DNA of 64,000 bases from JANOSH01 sp031415695 (GTDB lineage Bacteria > Actinomycetota > Acidimicrobiia > Acidimicrobiales > Ilumatobacteraceae), in contig JANOSH010000020.1 of NCBI GenBank assembly GCA_031415695.1, forward strand, positions 186,001 to 250,000. Reading direction: 5' to 3'. The notes below the pieces were generated by a model. That model searched no databases. It saw nothing but the letters and a program-made list of their open reading frames with translations, and was not told the DNA's origin. The translations under genes and the position numbers were made by a program. This document shows positions 15,458-25,129 of the stretch, piece after piece. How positions within the stretch are numbered: the stretch's first letter is position 1; each line of letters begins with the position of its first letter.

Positions 15458-17809
15458 CTACCTGGACGGTTGAACGGGGGTCGGTCGCAGGTACGTGCCC
15501 AATGCGATGGGCTGGGCATCGAGGTCAATGGTGAACTTGTGGTCGATGGTGTGGGCTGAACCCCTGATTTGGGCGTCGACGATGTAGGTGCGACCCGCGC
15601 CGAACCGTTCGATGTGCAGCAGGCCGAAGGTGCGTTCGGCAACAACGGCGGAGACCTCGGCGACGTATCGGCGACCGAGCGCTGTGTCGAGCGTGAACAG
15701 TCCGGGGCGACCGGTGAAGGCCGTCTCGGATTCGAGCGCCGCGGTCGTCGCGTTGAGGGCCTGTTGTTCGACGTTTGCGTAGTCGGCACTGTTGCCGGGT
15801 CTCAGCCAACCGTTGAGTACGACATCGTTGAAGAACGACCCGGCTGTGGAGCGTACCACCTGGTCGAGCACGGCGGTCACGTTGATGTGATCGCTCGCCT
15901 TTCGCATTGCTTCGACATACACCGAATCAGTCACGGGTGGACGTGAGATCGATGAGCTCGTGAGCTGCAACGCGAGTGGGTTCGCCGCATGTCGCGGATC
16001 GAGCGAATGAATTGCGTGCGTCGTGCCGCCGTGGATATCGCCGCCGAGAATGACAACGAGCCGTCGGCGTCCGTCGACCAGGCCGGCACCGAGGTCGAAG
16101 AGTTGGTCGAGGACGAACACGAGGTCACGTTGGTTCTCGCGCCGGTCCCACCGTTCGGCGAGGTCCATCTTGAGCAGCAAGGTGTCGTCGCTGGCGACTT
16201 GGTCAGCGAATTGCTGGCCAAGCTCGTGCCCGGCGACAGCACCGAGAATCAGGCCAGCACCGCCTCCGATCACCGTTCCGAGCGGTCCGCCGGCGGACCC
16301 AACCGCAGCCCCGAGGGCGCCACCAACGAGCATCCCACCCGATGCAGTTCGAGAGGTGATGATGGCGCGCACCTCGGCCGCCGCGGCGCGAATCACCTCT
16401 GTGGGGAGTAGAGCCATCGGAACGCCCGCAGCGAACACCACGACATCGGCTGCGGCTACTTCGGGGCTGCGCACCCAGCGTCGAAAATCTTCCGCCTGAT
16501 CGACACCGAGAATCGGGTGGGTACTTCCGGGCTGCATGTTGGTTCGACAATCGGCGACGAACACGGCCGCTGGTCCACGAGTGAACGTGAAGTGGTAGGG
16601 ATTGGCCAGACCACCCGGGTTGTGCGATCGCTGAAACAGGTCGAACGCCCGTAACGCCCCGTTGCGCAACGCCGGGTTGAGTTCGATCGCGCCGAAGTCG
16701 TCAACGATATCGTGGTCGTCGATTGCCATATAGACGCTATTCGACCGCAGCACCTCACGCACTGGATGGTACGCCCACTGCTGAAGGTAGCGGGCCCGGT
16801 ACTTTTCCAGCCACGTCGGTGCGTTGAACAGACGCCCGATGCCGTCGCCGTAGATCTGGTCGCCGAGCAGCAGCACGGCGTCGAGATCGTTCATCGCCGC
16901 GATCTGGCTCCATCGTCCAAGAATCGAGCCGTTCGGGTCGAGGTTTCGGTCGGCTCGGGCGTTGACAAAGGCCTGGTGGCACGAGCCGAACGCAATGGTG
17001 AATTTCGTCGCGGTCGGATCACAGGTGCGAAACGACCCGGATGCGAACGTGAACCAATCAGCTGGTCCACCGGTTCCGGCCGATACCGGGCACACGCGCA
17101 GCTCTACGTAGTAGGCCCTGTCGGCCGTCAAGCCCGTGAATGTCGCAGTTGTCGTGTAAGCAGCCGCGCTTGTGAACGTCAGCGCCCGTCGTTCGACCTC
17201 GACGATGCGACGACCCGGCGGGGTGAGCGTTTGGGTTCGATGCATGAGGCGGCATTCGTAACGGAACGCCGGATCGGCTGGTTGGGGAAACGCGAACCAC
17301 ACGATGGCAGAGGTGTTGTCGACATGGCCGATAATGCACATGCCGAGATCGACGGCGAGCACGTACGGCTTGCGGGGTGCAGTGGCCTGACGGCGATCGC
17401 CGAGCGGCACAGCCAACGCGCGATCCTCGACACCTCGGAAGCGGACGTGAATTGCGAGCGAGGCGCGCGCCTCCGCACCGGGAACGGCCGCCTCCACGCG
17501 GTCGAAGAGCCCACCGAGGTCAAACGACGCTGCGGCTGCGCCGTCGCGGCCAGCTGCGACGGTTTGTGTTTCGCGTTGAGCGTGTGCCGGATCCGGCACC
17601 TTGCCGGTGAGCCGCACGTCACCACCGTCGTCGACCGGCTGGACGTGCGGAGCCGCTACCCACGGCGTCACCGCAACCGTCATCTCGAGCGCTGCGCGGT
17701 GTAACGGGCGTGCCTCGACGAAGTCGACCACGATCACGTCGATTGCGGTTCGACCGAGCAACGCCGGACCGGTTCGACGGCGGCCACGGCCAGGGATCGG
17801 ATCTGACAT
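15458..17809 (-). CDS. PhoD-like metallophosphatase with glycine-zipper insert
   Basis: The start is ATG 17809, chosen for a GGAGGTGAG site 4 nt away; the longer frame upstream is low-complexity. The 783-residue protein begins with a beta-rich, fibronectin-like region (residues ~1-260). The PhoD metallophosphatase core follows: FTIAFGSCHQ, LLLGDQIYGDG, YMAIDDHDIVDDFG and VVILGGDIHGGTTHAIHS, which supply the usual Asp/His/Tyr metal ligands. No signal peptide is visible, unusual for PhoD, which is normally Tat-exported. Between ~475 and 525 lies a Gly-rich block (GGALGAAVGSAGG, IGGGAGLILGAVAG) typical of glycine-zipper membrane or pore segments. Likely phosphodiesterase or phosphatase; the substrate is unknown. 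Confidence 0.8.
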   Translation of the reverse strand: MSDPIPGRGRRRTGPALLGRTAIDVIVVDFVEARPLHRAALEMTVAVTPWVAAPHVQPVDDGGDVRLTGKVPDPAHAQRETQTVAAGRDGAAAASFDLGGLFDRVEAAVPGAEARASLAIHVRFRGVEDRALAVPLGDRRQATAPRKPYVLAVDLGMCIIGHVDNTSAIVWFAFPQPADPAFRYECRLMHRTQTLTPPGRRIVEVERRALTFTSAAAYTTTATFTGLTADRAYYVELRVCPVSAGTGGPADWFTFASGSFRTCDPTATKFTIAFGSCHQAFVNARADRNLDPNGSILGRWSQIAAMNDLDAVLLLGDQIYGDGIGRLFNAPTWLEKYRARYLQQWAYHPVREVLRSNSVYMAIDDHDIVDDFGAIELNPALRNGALRAFDLFQRSHNPGGLANPYHFTFTRGPAAVFVADCRTNMQPGSTHPILGVDQAEDFRRWVRSPEVAAADVVVFAAGVPMALLPTEVIRAAAAEVRAIITSRTASGGMLVGGALGAAVGSAGGPLGTVIGGGAGLILGAVAGHELGQQFADQVASDDTLLLKMDLAERWDRRENQRDLVFVLDQLFDLGAGLVDGRRRLVVILGGDIHGGTTHAIHSLDPRHAANPLALQLTSSSISRPPVTDSVYVEAMRKASDHINVTAVLDQVVRSTAGSFFNDVVLNGWLRPGNSADYANVEQQALNATTAALESETAFTGRPGLFTLDTALGRRYVAEVSAVVAERTFGLLHIERFGAGRTYIVDAQIRGSAHTIDHKFTIDLDAQPIALGTYLRPTPVQPSR

Positions 17810-17898
17810 CCAACTCACCTCCGCACAAACTGCGCTAGGCGCGGCACGGTACACCCGATCGTCAACAGGCACAAGGTCCCGATGTCGAGTCCACCAGC

Positions 17899-19050
17899 TC
17901 AGACGAACGAGTTGGCGAACAAGTTGTCGAACATGAGGCCCCACGGTGGTCGTAGGAACCCGAGCGCCCGCACGTCCTCGAACCAGGAAGCAAACGGCGA
18001 CGACTCGGAGTATGTCGCGCCGCCAACGACCCGACCGAGGCGAACCATGATCTGCTCCGATAGTTCGGCAACAGCCGCCTTGCCTCGCAGCGCGGCCCGC
18101 AGCGCATCCGGCGCTCCGCCCAATTCGACCGCGCGCAGCACACCCTCGTAGGCCTGCTCGACGAGCCAGTAGTCGGTGGTAACTCGGGCCCACTCGACGC
18201 GCTCATAGGCGCGCATGGCGTCGGCGTGCGGCCGGAGGCGCTCGGTGGCCACAGCCACGGCCTCGTCGAGCACGCCCACTATCACCCCTATGAACAGCGA
18301 CAGGTTCACTGCACCTGCCCCCGCCGCAAGCGCAGCCATGGGCAACGGCCATTCGAGCCGGACGGCGCCACAGCGTTCGAGTCGTACGGCGTGACTCTGC
18401 GTCGCCGACATGCCGGCTCCGTCCCACGGTTTCGTAACCGTAAAGCCGCCACAAGGATGGCCCGCTACGAGGGCGCGAGTATCGAGGAAAAAGGCCGCAG
18501 GCTCTGACTCGCCGTCGGGAATGGCCGTGGTGAACATGTACGAGCAGATGCCGGTGCCGCTGCCAAAATGTTTGTCACCCGAGACCAGATAACGGCGGCC
18601 AGGGACGACAACGTCGTCTAGCCCGTCAAAAGGCACCGCCGTGGACCGCGTTCTCATGATGTCGCCCCCACTTCCCGGCTCTGACGTGAGGGTGCCCCAC
18701 TGTGCTCCACCTGCAGCGGTTGCGAAAACGGCCGCTCGTTGGGCTTCCCACGCGCCATGCCCCGGGGCCTCGTTCGCCAACCAGAACGACAACACTGCGG
18801 GATGCATCGCCGACACGAGCGCCGGCGACGGGTCAGCGGCGCCAAGTAGTCGAAGCGCGTCGGCAATGGGGCGGACAGAGGACTGCCGATCGCGCCATGC
18901 GCCTCCGGACTCGACCGGAAGCGAAAGATCGAGGAGTCCCGCGGCCCGGAGTTGCGTGAAGTCGGCCGGATCGAGATGTCGGCGGGCGAGGCGCTCGGCA
19001 CGTTCGAGTCGCCACATCGCCGCCACCGACCGCAGGGCGTCGGAGGTCAT
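17899..19050 (-). CDS. Acyl-CoA dehydrogenase-like flavoprotein
   Basis: A 383-residue protein, with ATG 19050 chosen because family similarity begins there; the upstream frame runs through the Fic operator. It shows the acyl-CoA dehydrogenase layout. There is an N-terminal helical domain (HLDPADFTQLRAAGLLDLSL), a central beta domain with a flavin-contact region (WGTLTSEPGSGGDIMRTRS, YLVSGDKHFGSGTG) and a C-terminal helical domain (GVLDEAVAVATERLR). The catalytic Glu is not obvious, so it may belong to the flavin-dependent hydroxylase/desulfurase branch. It lies 89 bp before the PhoD-like gene on the same strand, and its start is 213 bp from the divergent Fic gene. Confidence 0.75.
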   Translation of the reverse strand: MTSDALRSVAAMWRLERAERLARRHLDPADFTQLRAAGLLDLSLPVESGGAWRDRQSSVRPIADALRLLGAADPSPALVSAMHPAVLSFWLANEAPGHGAWEAQRAAVFATAAGGAQWGTLTSEPGSGGDIMRTRSTAVPFDGLDDVVVPGRRYLVSGDKHFGSGTGICSYMFTTAIPDGESEPAAFFLDTRALVAGHPCGGFTVTKPWDGAGMSATQSHAVRLERCGAVRLEWPLPMAALAAGAGAVNLSLFIGVIVGVLDEAVAVATERLRPHADAMRAYERVEWARVTTDYWLVEQAYEGVLRAVELGGAPDALRAALRGKAAVAELSEQIMVRLGRVVGGATYSESSPFASWFEDVRALGFLRPPWGLMFDNLFANSFV

Positions 19051-19192
19051 CTCGCAGTCTGACACACCGCCAAAGCTTGCGGACAAACATCGAGCACGAC
19101 GATTTCCGAAACGAGTAGGCAACTGGACTACCAGCTCCAGCCGACACCGGCCAATCCGTCGTCGCCGTCGACTGGCCGATATGGATGTGACA

Positions 19193-19263
19193 ACCTCCAC
19201 TTAGAGGCACCATAGTTGAGGTTAATGTATCAACCTCAACTATGAGTCGCTATAGTTGAGGTT
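19193..19263. promoter_or_regulatory. Multi-site operator in front of the Fic gene
   Basis: ATAGTTGAGGTT occurs at 19212-19223, inverted (AACCTCAACTAT) at 19232-19243, and again directly at 19252-19263, ending on the base before the GTG start. A degenerate inverted copy lies at about 19193 (CAACCTCCACTT). The first two copies form 13-bp perfect inverted arms (CATAGTTGAGGTT). Centres are about 20 bp apart, two helical turns, so bound proteins would sit on one face. The last site touches the start codon, so transcription is probably leaderless and repressible. Confidence 0.65.
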
Positions 19264-20487
19264 GTGACCTCCGATCATCACCGTTCTGAGCACTCCGACG
19301 ACTCATCGTGGCCTGCCGTCACATCCGAGCCGCGTACGTGGGATTGGCAGGGTGAACGGGCAAGTTCCCGCGCCGATCGTCTTTTTCGAAGTTACGAGTC
19401 ATCCATTCCGGGTTCAATTGCCGCCGCTCCGCTCGGCGTTTCCAGTGCTACGAGTGCCGCTCTCGAAGCAGCCACCCTCGCCGTCGTCGCCCTCGACCAC
19501 GAGCCGGTGCTTATCGGCGTCGCCGGAGCGCTGCTTCGTTCGGAATCGGTCGCATCATCAGGGATCGAGCGACTGGACACCGACGCTCAAGCGCTGGCGA
19601 CGGCGGCCGCCGGCGAAGCGCGCACCAAGTCGGCCGCGGCACAGGTTTGGGCGAACGTTCGTGCCATGGAAACCGCAGTCGCCATCGGTGACACCGACGA
19701 GCTTACGGTCGGCTCGATGCTCACCATTCATCGCGTGCTCATGACGAACGACCCGCACGAGCACGAATGGGCCGGGCGAATGCGCGAGATGCAGAACTGG
19801 ATCGGCGGCTCCGACGGCTGCCCGCGAGACGCGTTGTTCGTGCCGCCCGACCCCGCCAGACTGTCAGACGCCATGGACGACCTCGCCATGTTCTGCCGCC
19901 GCTCTGACCTCTCGGCTCTCGCTCAAGCGGCAATCGCGCATGCTCAGTTCGAAACGATCCACCCGTTCACTGATGGGAACGGGCGAACGGGGCGAGCCCT
20001 CATCCACACCGTGCTTCGGCGACGCGGCGTTGCTACACGGGTTGTGGCACCGACGTCCTCAGCATTGCTCGCCGACATCGCCGGCTACTTCGGCTCACTC
20101 GGCGACTACCGGGCCGGAAATGTCGACAGCTACCTTGTGCACTTCGCCGATGCGACAACTCGGGCTGCACGCGAAGCGGTACGACTCGGGGTCGAATTGT
20201 ATGAGCTCACCGTCGAGTGGGCTTCGCGAGTAAAGCCGCGCCGGGGCTCGACCGGCGAGGCAATCCTTCGCTCACTCGTGTCACAGCCGGTGATCTCCTC
20301 GAGTTTTCACGGTGGCTCGGGCACCGACGCCGCTGCCGTTCATCGCGCTATCGCCCGTCTTGTCGAGACTGACGTACTCACCGAGACAACAGGGGCAAAA
20401 CGCAATCGCATTTGGGTTGCCAAAGAGGTAACGGCCATCCTCGACGAGTTCGGTCGCCGAATCGGCCGCCGGCAATCAGGCGTGTAA
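19264..20487 (+). CDS. Fic-domain AMP-transferase with N-terminal inhibitory helix and C-terminal winged helix
   Basis: A 407-residue protein with a GTG start directly abutting the operator. The Fic core motif is complete: HPFTDGNGRTGRAL (His at ~233), the signature for AMP transfer to protein hydroxyls. The N-terminal domain carries the inhibitory-helix motif region RSESVASSGIERL. Ser and the inhibitory Glu are present, but the Gly/Asn after Glu is Arg. The C-terminal ~80 residues look like a winged helix (AVHRAIARLVETDVLTETTGAKRNRIWV), as in the large Fic family of single-gene, autoregulated proteins. It converges on jetD. Its target is unknown. It is probably self-repressed through its operator. 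Confidence 0.9.
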   Translation: MTSDHHRSEHSDDSSWPAVTSEPRTWDWQGERASSRADRLFRSYESSIPGSIAAAPLGVSSATSAALEAATLAVVALDHEPVLIGVAGALLRSESVASSGIERLDTDAQALATAAAGEARTKSAAAQVWANVRAMETAVAIGDTDELTVGSMLTIHRVLMTNDPHEHEWAGRMREMQNWIGGSDGCPRDALFVPPDPARLSDAMDDLAMFCRRSDLSALAQAAIAHAQFETIHPFTDGNGRTGRALIHTVLRRRGVATRVVAPTSSALLADIAGYFGSLGDYRAGNVDSYLVHFADATTRAAREAVRLGVELYELTVEWASRVKPRRGSTGEAILRSLVSQPVISSSFHGGSGTDAAAVHRAIARLVETDVLTETTGAKRNRIWVAKEVTAILDEFGRRIGRRQSGV

Positions 20488-20545
20488 CCGGCGACACGTC
20501 GGCCTGCCAGAGTCCCTCTGCCCGCCATCGCGCAGCAGACGAGGA

Positions 20546-21760
20546 TCAGCGGTCGGTGGCGACCGAAGCGACGGCCTCTTTGATGCAGGCGAACTCGACC
20601 AATTCCTGCTCTAGACGTACGCGAACTCCGATCCGGTTGTCGCGCAGGTCGTCATAGAGCGCCGTCTCGGAGCCGGTGAGATGGGCCAAGTCACGCCGAG
20701 TCGGTTTGTCCTCAATCACCCATTGCGCCTCGTGGCGCAGTAGCGTCTCACGGTCCATCAGCATGGACCGCACCGACGGCAAGAGCGAACGGAGATGGTC
20801 GAGGATGGCGAAGCCGTAGGTATCGATGTCACCCCAGTAGTGAACCGGCACGCCGTGCAGCCATGGCGCCTGCGAGAGCTTGCCGACGTCGAAGCCCTGA
20901 CCGAACACAATGATGGCGTCGGTGACGTTCGGGAACGCCAAGAAGTTGACGTAGTTCTCGGTGACAAACACGCGTCGCACGCCCTGAAGCCGCCCGAAGT
21001 CATCGAGAGTCATAGCGATGGGCCGGTCGGCGACGCTGACTGGCTCGTTCAGCGCAAGGCGAACCGGCTGGTCGGGGTCAAGCGAACGGAGCGTCACGGT
21101 GGCCGGTGGTACGCGAAATCGGTAGCGCCGTGCGAAGTTCGCGGTTGAACTGAACGATGAATCGATGGCATCGGCGGGCAGCATTGCGTCGAGAATCGAT
21201 CCGATCACGACCCGGTTGATCTCAACGAACTTCGTGTTCACGCGGGGAAGATCGAGTTGACGCACGTAGACGTCACTCGGATCGTTTCGGAGCATCCATG
21301 ACACCACGGCAAGCAGATCGACCCACCGGTCGGCCACCGACAGGGCAACGAGTGGGTGCACTTTCAGCCACTCGCACAGGTCCGGCATCAACTCGCTCGT
21401 ACGGGAGACGACGAGGCGGAACTGCTGAAGTGAGTCGGTCGTTCCGAGTAGCCGTCCGGCGGCATCGAGATCGTCGAGCCAAACATGCGCGGGAATGTCG
21501 TTGCGGCCGATCGAGCGGCCCCCAGCTGACTCCCATTCGATCCGGATCTCGGGTACAGCGCCGAGAGCACGGATCCAGCGGCGCACGTCGTCGTAGCGAC
21601 TTCCCAGATCTGCGGTTCTCGGCCGGCTCAGACGAAAGCGGTAGGGGAACACGGCCGGGCCCCCTGCGACCTCGCACAGCACTACGCCGCGATCCCAGAG
21701 GCGTTGCAACTGGCCGACGATGTCGTTTTTCGTCGTCCATTCTGGGGCACGATCGATCAA
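20546..21760 (-). CDS. jetD: Wadjet defence protein JetD (TOPRIM nuclease subunit)
   Basis: A 404-residue protein starting at TTG 21760 (TTGA overlap with the jetC stop). The N-terminal domain begins WTTKNDIVGQLQRLWDRG, like JetD arm domains. The C-terminal half holds the TOPRIM fold related to topoisomerase VI: the Glu of VFVTENYVNFLAF and the D-x-D of VHYWGDIDTYGFAILDHLR. In Wadjet, JetABC forms a condensin-like motor that extrudes DNA, and JetD cuts small circular plasmids. This subunit is intact, but its partners JetB and JetC are frameshifted, so it is probably an orphan nuclease unless expression is rescued. Confidence 0.92.
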   Translation of the reverse strand: MIDRAPEWTTKNDIVGQLQRLWDRGVVLCEVAGGPAVFPYRFRLSRPRTADLGSRYDDVRRWIRALGAVPEIRIEWESAGGRSIGRNDIPAHVWLDDLDAAGRLLGTTDSLQQFRLVVSRTSELMPDLCEWLKVHPLVALSVADRWVDLLAVVSWMLRNDPSDVYVRQLDLPRVNTKFVEINRVVIGSILDAMLPADAIDSSFSSTANFARRYRFRVPPATVTLRSLDPDQPVRLALNEPVSVADRPIAMTLDDFGRLQGVRRVFVTENYVNFLAFPNVTDAIIVFGQGFDVGKLSQAPWLHGVPVHYWGDIDTYGFAILDHLRSLLPSVRSMLMDRETLLRHEAQWVIEDKPTRRDLAHLTGSETALYDDLRDNRIGVRVRLEQELVEFACIKEAVASVATDR

Positions 21761-24700
21761 CGTTCGCCTTTTCGCTTACGGTACTCCTCGATAGTGAGGT
21801 TGGCGATGCGAGACCGCTCATCGACCATGCTCACAAAACCGACGCGTCGAACGTACGGTTCGATGATCGAGATGCGTTGGAGCGGCGTGACCACCAGCAG
21901 TTGTAGGTGGAACCGGGCGAACAGTTCGAGACCGAACTGGGTGGCTTCGGTATCGGCCCGCCCGAACGCCTCGTCGATAGCGACGAAACGAAACGATCGC
22001 GAGCGGGTCTCGCCGAGTTCGAGCCCGAACTGGTAAGCGAGGCTCGCCGCTAGCACCGTATACGCCAGCTTCTCCTTCTGGCCGCCCGACTTTCCAGCCG
22101 AGTCGCTGTAGTGCTCATACTCGACGTTGTCGGCGCGCCACCGCTCAGACGCCGCAAATGTGCACCAGTTCCGCACATCTGTGACCTTCGCCGTCCACCG
22201 GCGGTCAGCGTCGGCTACATCGGAGCGACCTTTGAAGCGATCGATAATGGCGCGCACCTGAAGGAACTTGGCTTCGGCGAAACCCGGATCGTCGGTACCG
22301 GTGAACGTTCCTTCGGTACAGGCCCGGAGGTCATTTTGGAACTCGCGAACGTCAAGATCACGCGATGCCTCGATGACGAGGGCGATGTAGCGCACCCCGT
22401 TCGGAGTGGCGTTGTACTCGATCGTTTCGAGCGACGCGTTGATCTTGTCGACCCGCTCGCCGATCTCGGCGCGCTCCTTGTGCAGATGGGCCTGGAAGTT
22501 GGCGATCTCGCGCAAGGTGTTCTCGGTGAGCAGTTCGGCAAAGTGGGCCTCGAAGCGGGGAAGATCGTCGGCCCGGAGCTGCTGCAGAAGTTCGCCGTAA
22601 GCCGGGGCCGCGTCAAGACTGGCGTCGAGTTCGCTGGTCTCGGTCGGAAACTCGTGCCGGAAGGTCTGCATCTGGCCGACGATTCTTTGGCCGAGGCGTT
22701 CGATGCGTTTGGTTGTCGAATCGATCTCGGCCGTCAGCTGGTCACGTACTTTCGATTCGGCCTCGGTGAGCTGCGACGTCTTGCGCAGCTGACCCGCCGT
22801 GAGCGGCTCCGCCCGTTCGGCAAGACGAACGCGTTCGGCGTCGCGCAGCTCCGTGACGAACTCGTCGATGACTACAGCTAAGTCGGCGCGCTCCTCGCTG
22901 AGCCCGTCGATCGTCGTGTCGACGCGAGCTGCTTCGGCGTTGGCCTGCTGGAACGCATCCTCGGCTGTGGCCAATCGCTGCTCGGCCGCCTCGAGTTGTG
23001 TCTCCAAGGCACGCAGCTGGTCGGATGCGGCGAGCAGGGTGGCGCGTTGCTCGTCTCGGCCGGCGATCTCGGCGACGGTGCGACGCCAGTCGAGCGTGCG
23101 GAAGTCATCGATCATCGACAACTGCCCAAGCGCGCCGACCCGCTCAGTGTGGGTTCGCCGTTCGCTTTCGGTTTCCGCGAGCCGTTCGGCCGCCTGTTGG
23201 ATGCTCCTTTCGAATGCAATTGTTTGGGTCCGCAACGAGGCGATCTTCGACTCGTTCGACCAGCCGAGCACAAACCTGGTGCGATCGTCGATGCGCCAAC
23301 GATCGTCCTTTTCGTGACGATCGTTGCCTCCCTTGATCTGGCCTGCGGCCGTGATAGCCGACCTTTCGCGCTGGAACTGTTCGGGTGTGTCGCAACACAC
23401 AACGCCGGCCCGCCGCCGCAGTTCCGCTTCGAGCCAGTTCTGCACCCGCCGGTCGAGATCGGTACGCAGCTCCAGCTTGTGGAACAAGGCAGAGCGGTGC
23501 AGTTCGTCATCGGTGCGTCGCACGTTCGCCGGGATCCGGTAATACACAACCTTGGCGCGCAGATGGTGCTGGTCGACCCAGCGCTGCACCGCAACGTAGT
23601 GATCGTCGGGGACGAGGAGCGACAACCCGAGGTTGCGCAGCAGCCGCTCGGCCGCGCCCTCCCAGATGGCTTCGTGGTCGGCGACGCGCATCAACTCGCC
23701 GACGAACGCAACGCTAGCCACCTCGAGTCCGAGGTCAGAACACAGCCGGGCGCGGAGTTCGACCTGGTCGCGCGGAATGTTGCCGCGCTGGGACTGCAGG
23801 TTTGTCGATCTCGCCGACAACGGTGGCGTGCTCGCGTCGAAGGTCTTTGAGCACGACTGTGTGATCGGTGACCCGGTCACGCAGTTCGGCATCGGCCTCG
23901 GTCTGGGCATCACGTTCGAGCTGCACGTGCGCTTGCAGCGTGGCGAAACCTTCCTCGGTCTCGGGTGCAGCGAACCCGGCCGTTTCGGCGACGACTGCGA
24001 ACCGCTCGGCCGCCTGACGTCGACGGGTGCGTTCGGTTTCGAGGCCCGCAATCTCATCCGCGATGCGGCGCAGCTCGTCGCCGCCATTAGACCTGATGGC
24101 GGCGCGCAACGCGTCTTGCTCGTCGCGGGCCTTCGACCGTTCGTTTCTGCGCCGCTCGATGGCGGCGACGATCTTGTGCAACTGCTGGCGAAGGCTGTCG
24201 ACCGAGCTGTCGAGGAGCGCCACCTTTTCCAACGCGAAGAACTGCTTGAGCCGATCTCGATCGCCGGATAGCGTCGATCGTTCGGCGTTCGCGTCGGCGT
24301 GACGCTCGCAATCGTCGAGCAGCGGCACCAGAAGATTCACCTGCCGTTTCGCCCGAAGAACCGACGTGTGGGCTCGGTTGAGGTCGTCAAAGTGGGCCAC
24401 GAGGGCATCGATGCGCGGCTTGGGCGCTTCGATGTCGAGCATGTGGGCCCGCACGAACTCCGTGAGGTTGCCGACGGCCTTCATCGAGACGGTCTGGTGG
24501 AACAGGTCGAGGGCCTGCTCGCTCTGGATGCCGAGCCGACGGCGAAACCAGGCGCCATACGGGGTGAACGCATCGTGCACCTCGACGCCGGCGGCGCGCA
24601 GCTGGGCGGTCAGTTCGCGGACGCCCTTGGTGAAGCTGGTGAACGTCGGGTCGATCGACAGTTCCCTGTCGGCGGTGACGAACCGGCGGTTGGGTTGCCC

Positions 24701-25129
24701 GGTCTCGGCCGGCCAGAACACCTGGGCCAGGGTGATGGTCTGGTCGAAACCACGGTTGTGGAACACCCCGAGGATGACCGAGTAACTTTTCGCGTCGCGC
24801 AGGCCCACCGGTTTCGAGAGTCCGGTTTGCTCGTTGTATTCCGACCGGTAGTGGCCCAGGACGTAGGAGCGAAGGTCGCGCTCGCGGCTGTCGGCGCCGG
24901 CCGCACGGTTATAGGCGACACGTCCAGCGGGGACGAGCAAGGTCGTGAGGGCGTCGATAAGGGTCGACTTGCCCGACCCGTTCTCACCGGTCAGCAAGGT
25001 GTTCAAACCGTCGAGCCGAAGGCTGGTCACGCGACCGTCGAAGGTTCCCCAGTTGTACACCTCGATGCGGTCGAGCCGGAATCCGGCCTCGTTGTCGTCG
25101 GCGGCGAAATCGAGCATGCCGTCGATCAT
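21757..25129 (-). pseudogene. jetC: Wadjet JetC (SMC/MukB-like ATPase), one-base frameshift
   Basis: Starting at ATG 25129, the first frame holds the N-terminal ATPase lobe (YNWGTFDGRV, LLTGENGSGKSTLIDALTTLL with Walker A) and a coiled coil. It goes out of frame at about 23800. The second frame carries the rest of the coil, the signature SGGQKEK and Walker B (FRFVAIDEAFGRAD). At the break the minus strand reads GACAAACCTGCAGTCC. Dropping one C restores E-I-D-K-L-Q-S-Q-R-G-N-I-P, the family sequence. Total length would then be about 1123 residues, normal for JetC. As read, the product stops soon after, losing the second ATPase lobe, so the motor should be dead. It overlaps jetB by ATGA and jetD by TTGA. 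Confidence 0.88.

Noticed and set aside
15569..17704. Plus-strand open frames opposite the PhoD-like gene
   Set aside because: They are shadows of the PhoD-like coding frame; its catalytic motifs and GGAGGTGAG site settle the strand.
23780..23815. Programmed ribosomal frameshifting in jetC
   Set aside because: No slippery heptamer, stop-adjacent shift codon or strong downstream structure is seen at GACAAACCTGCA, and jetB carries a separate indel. Decay or a sequence error is simpler.
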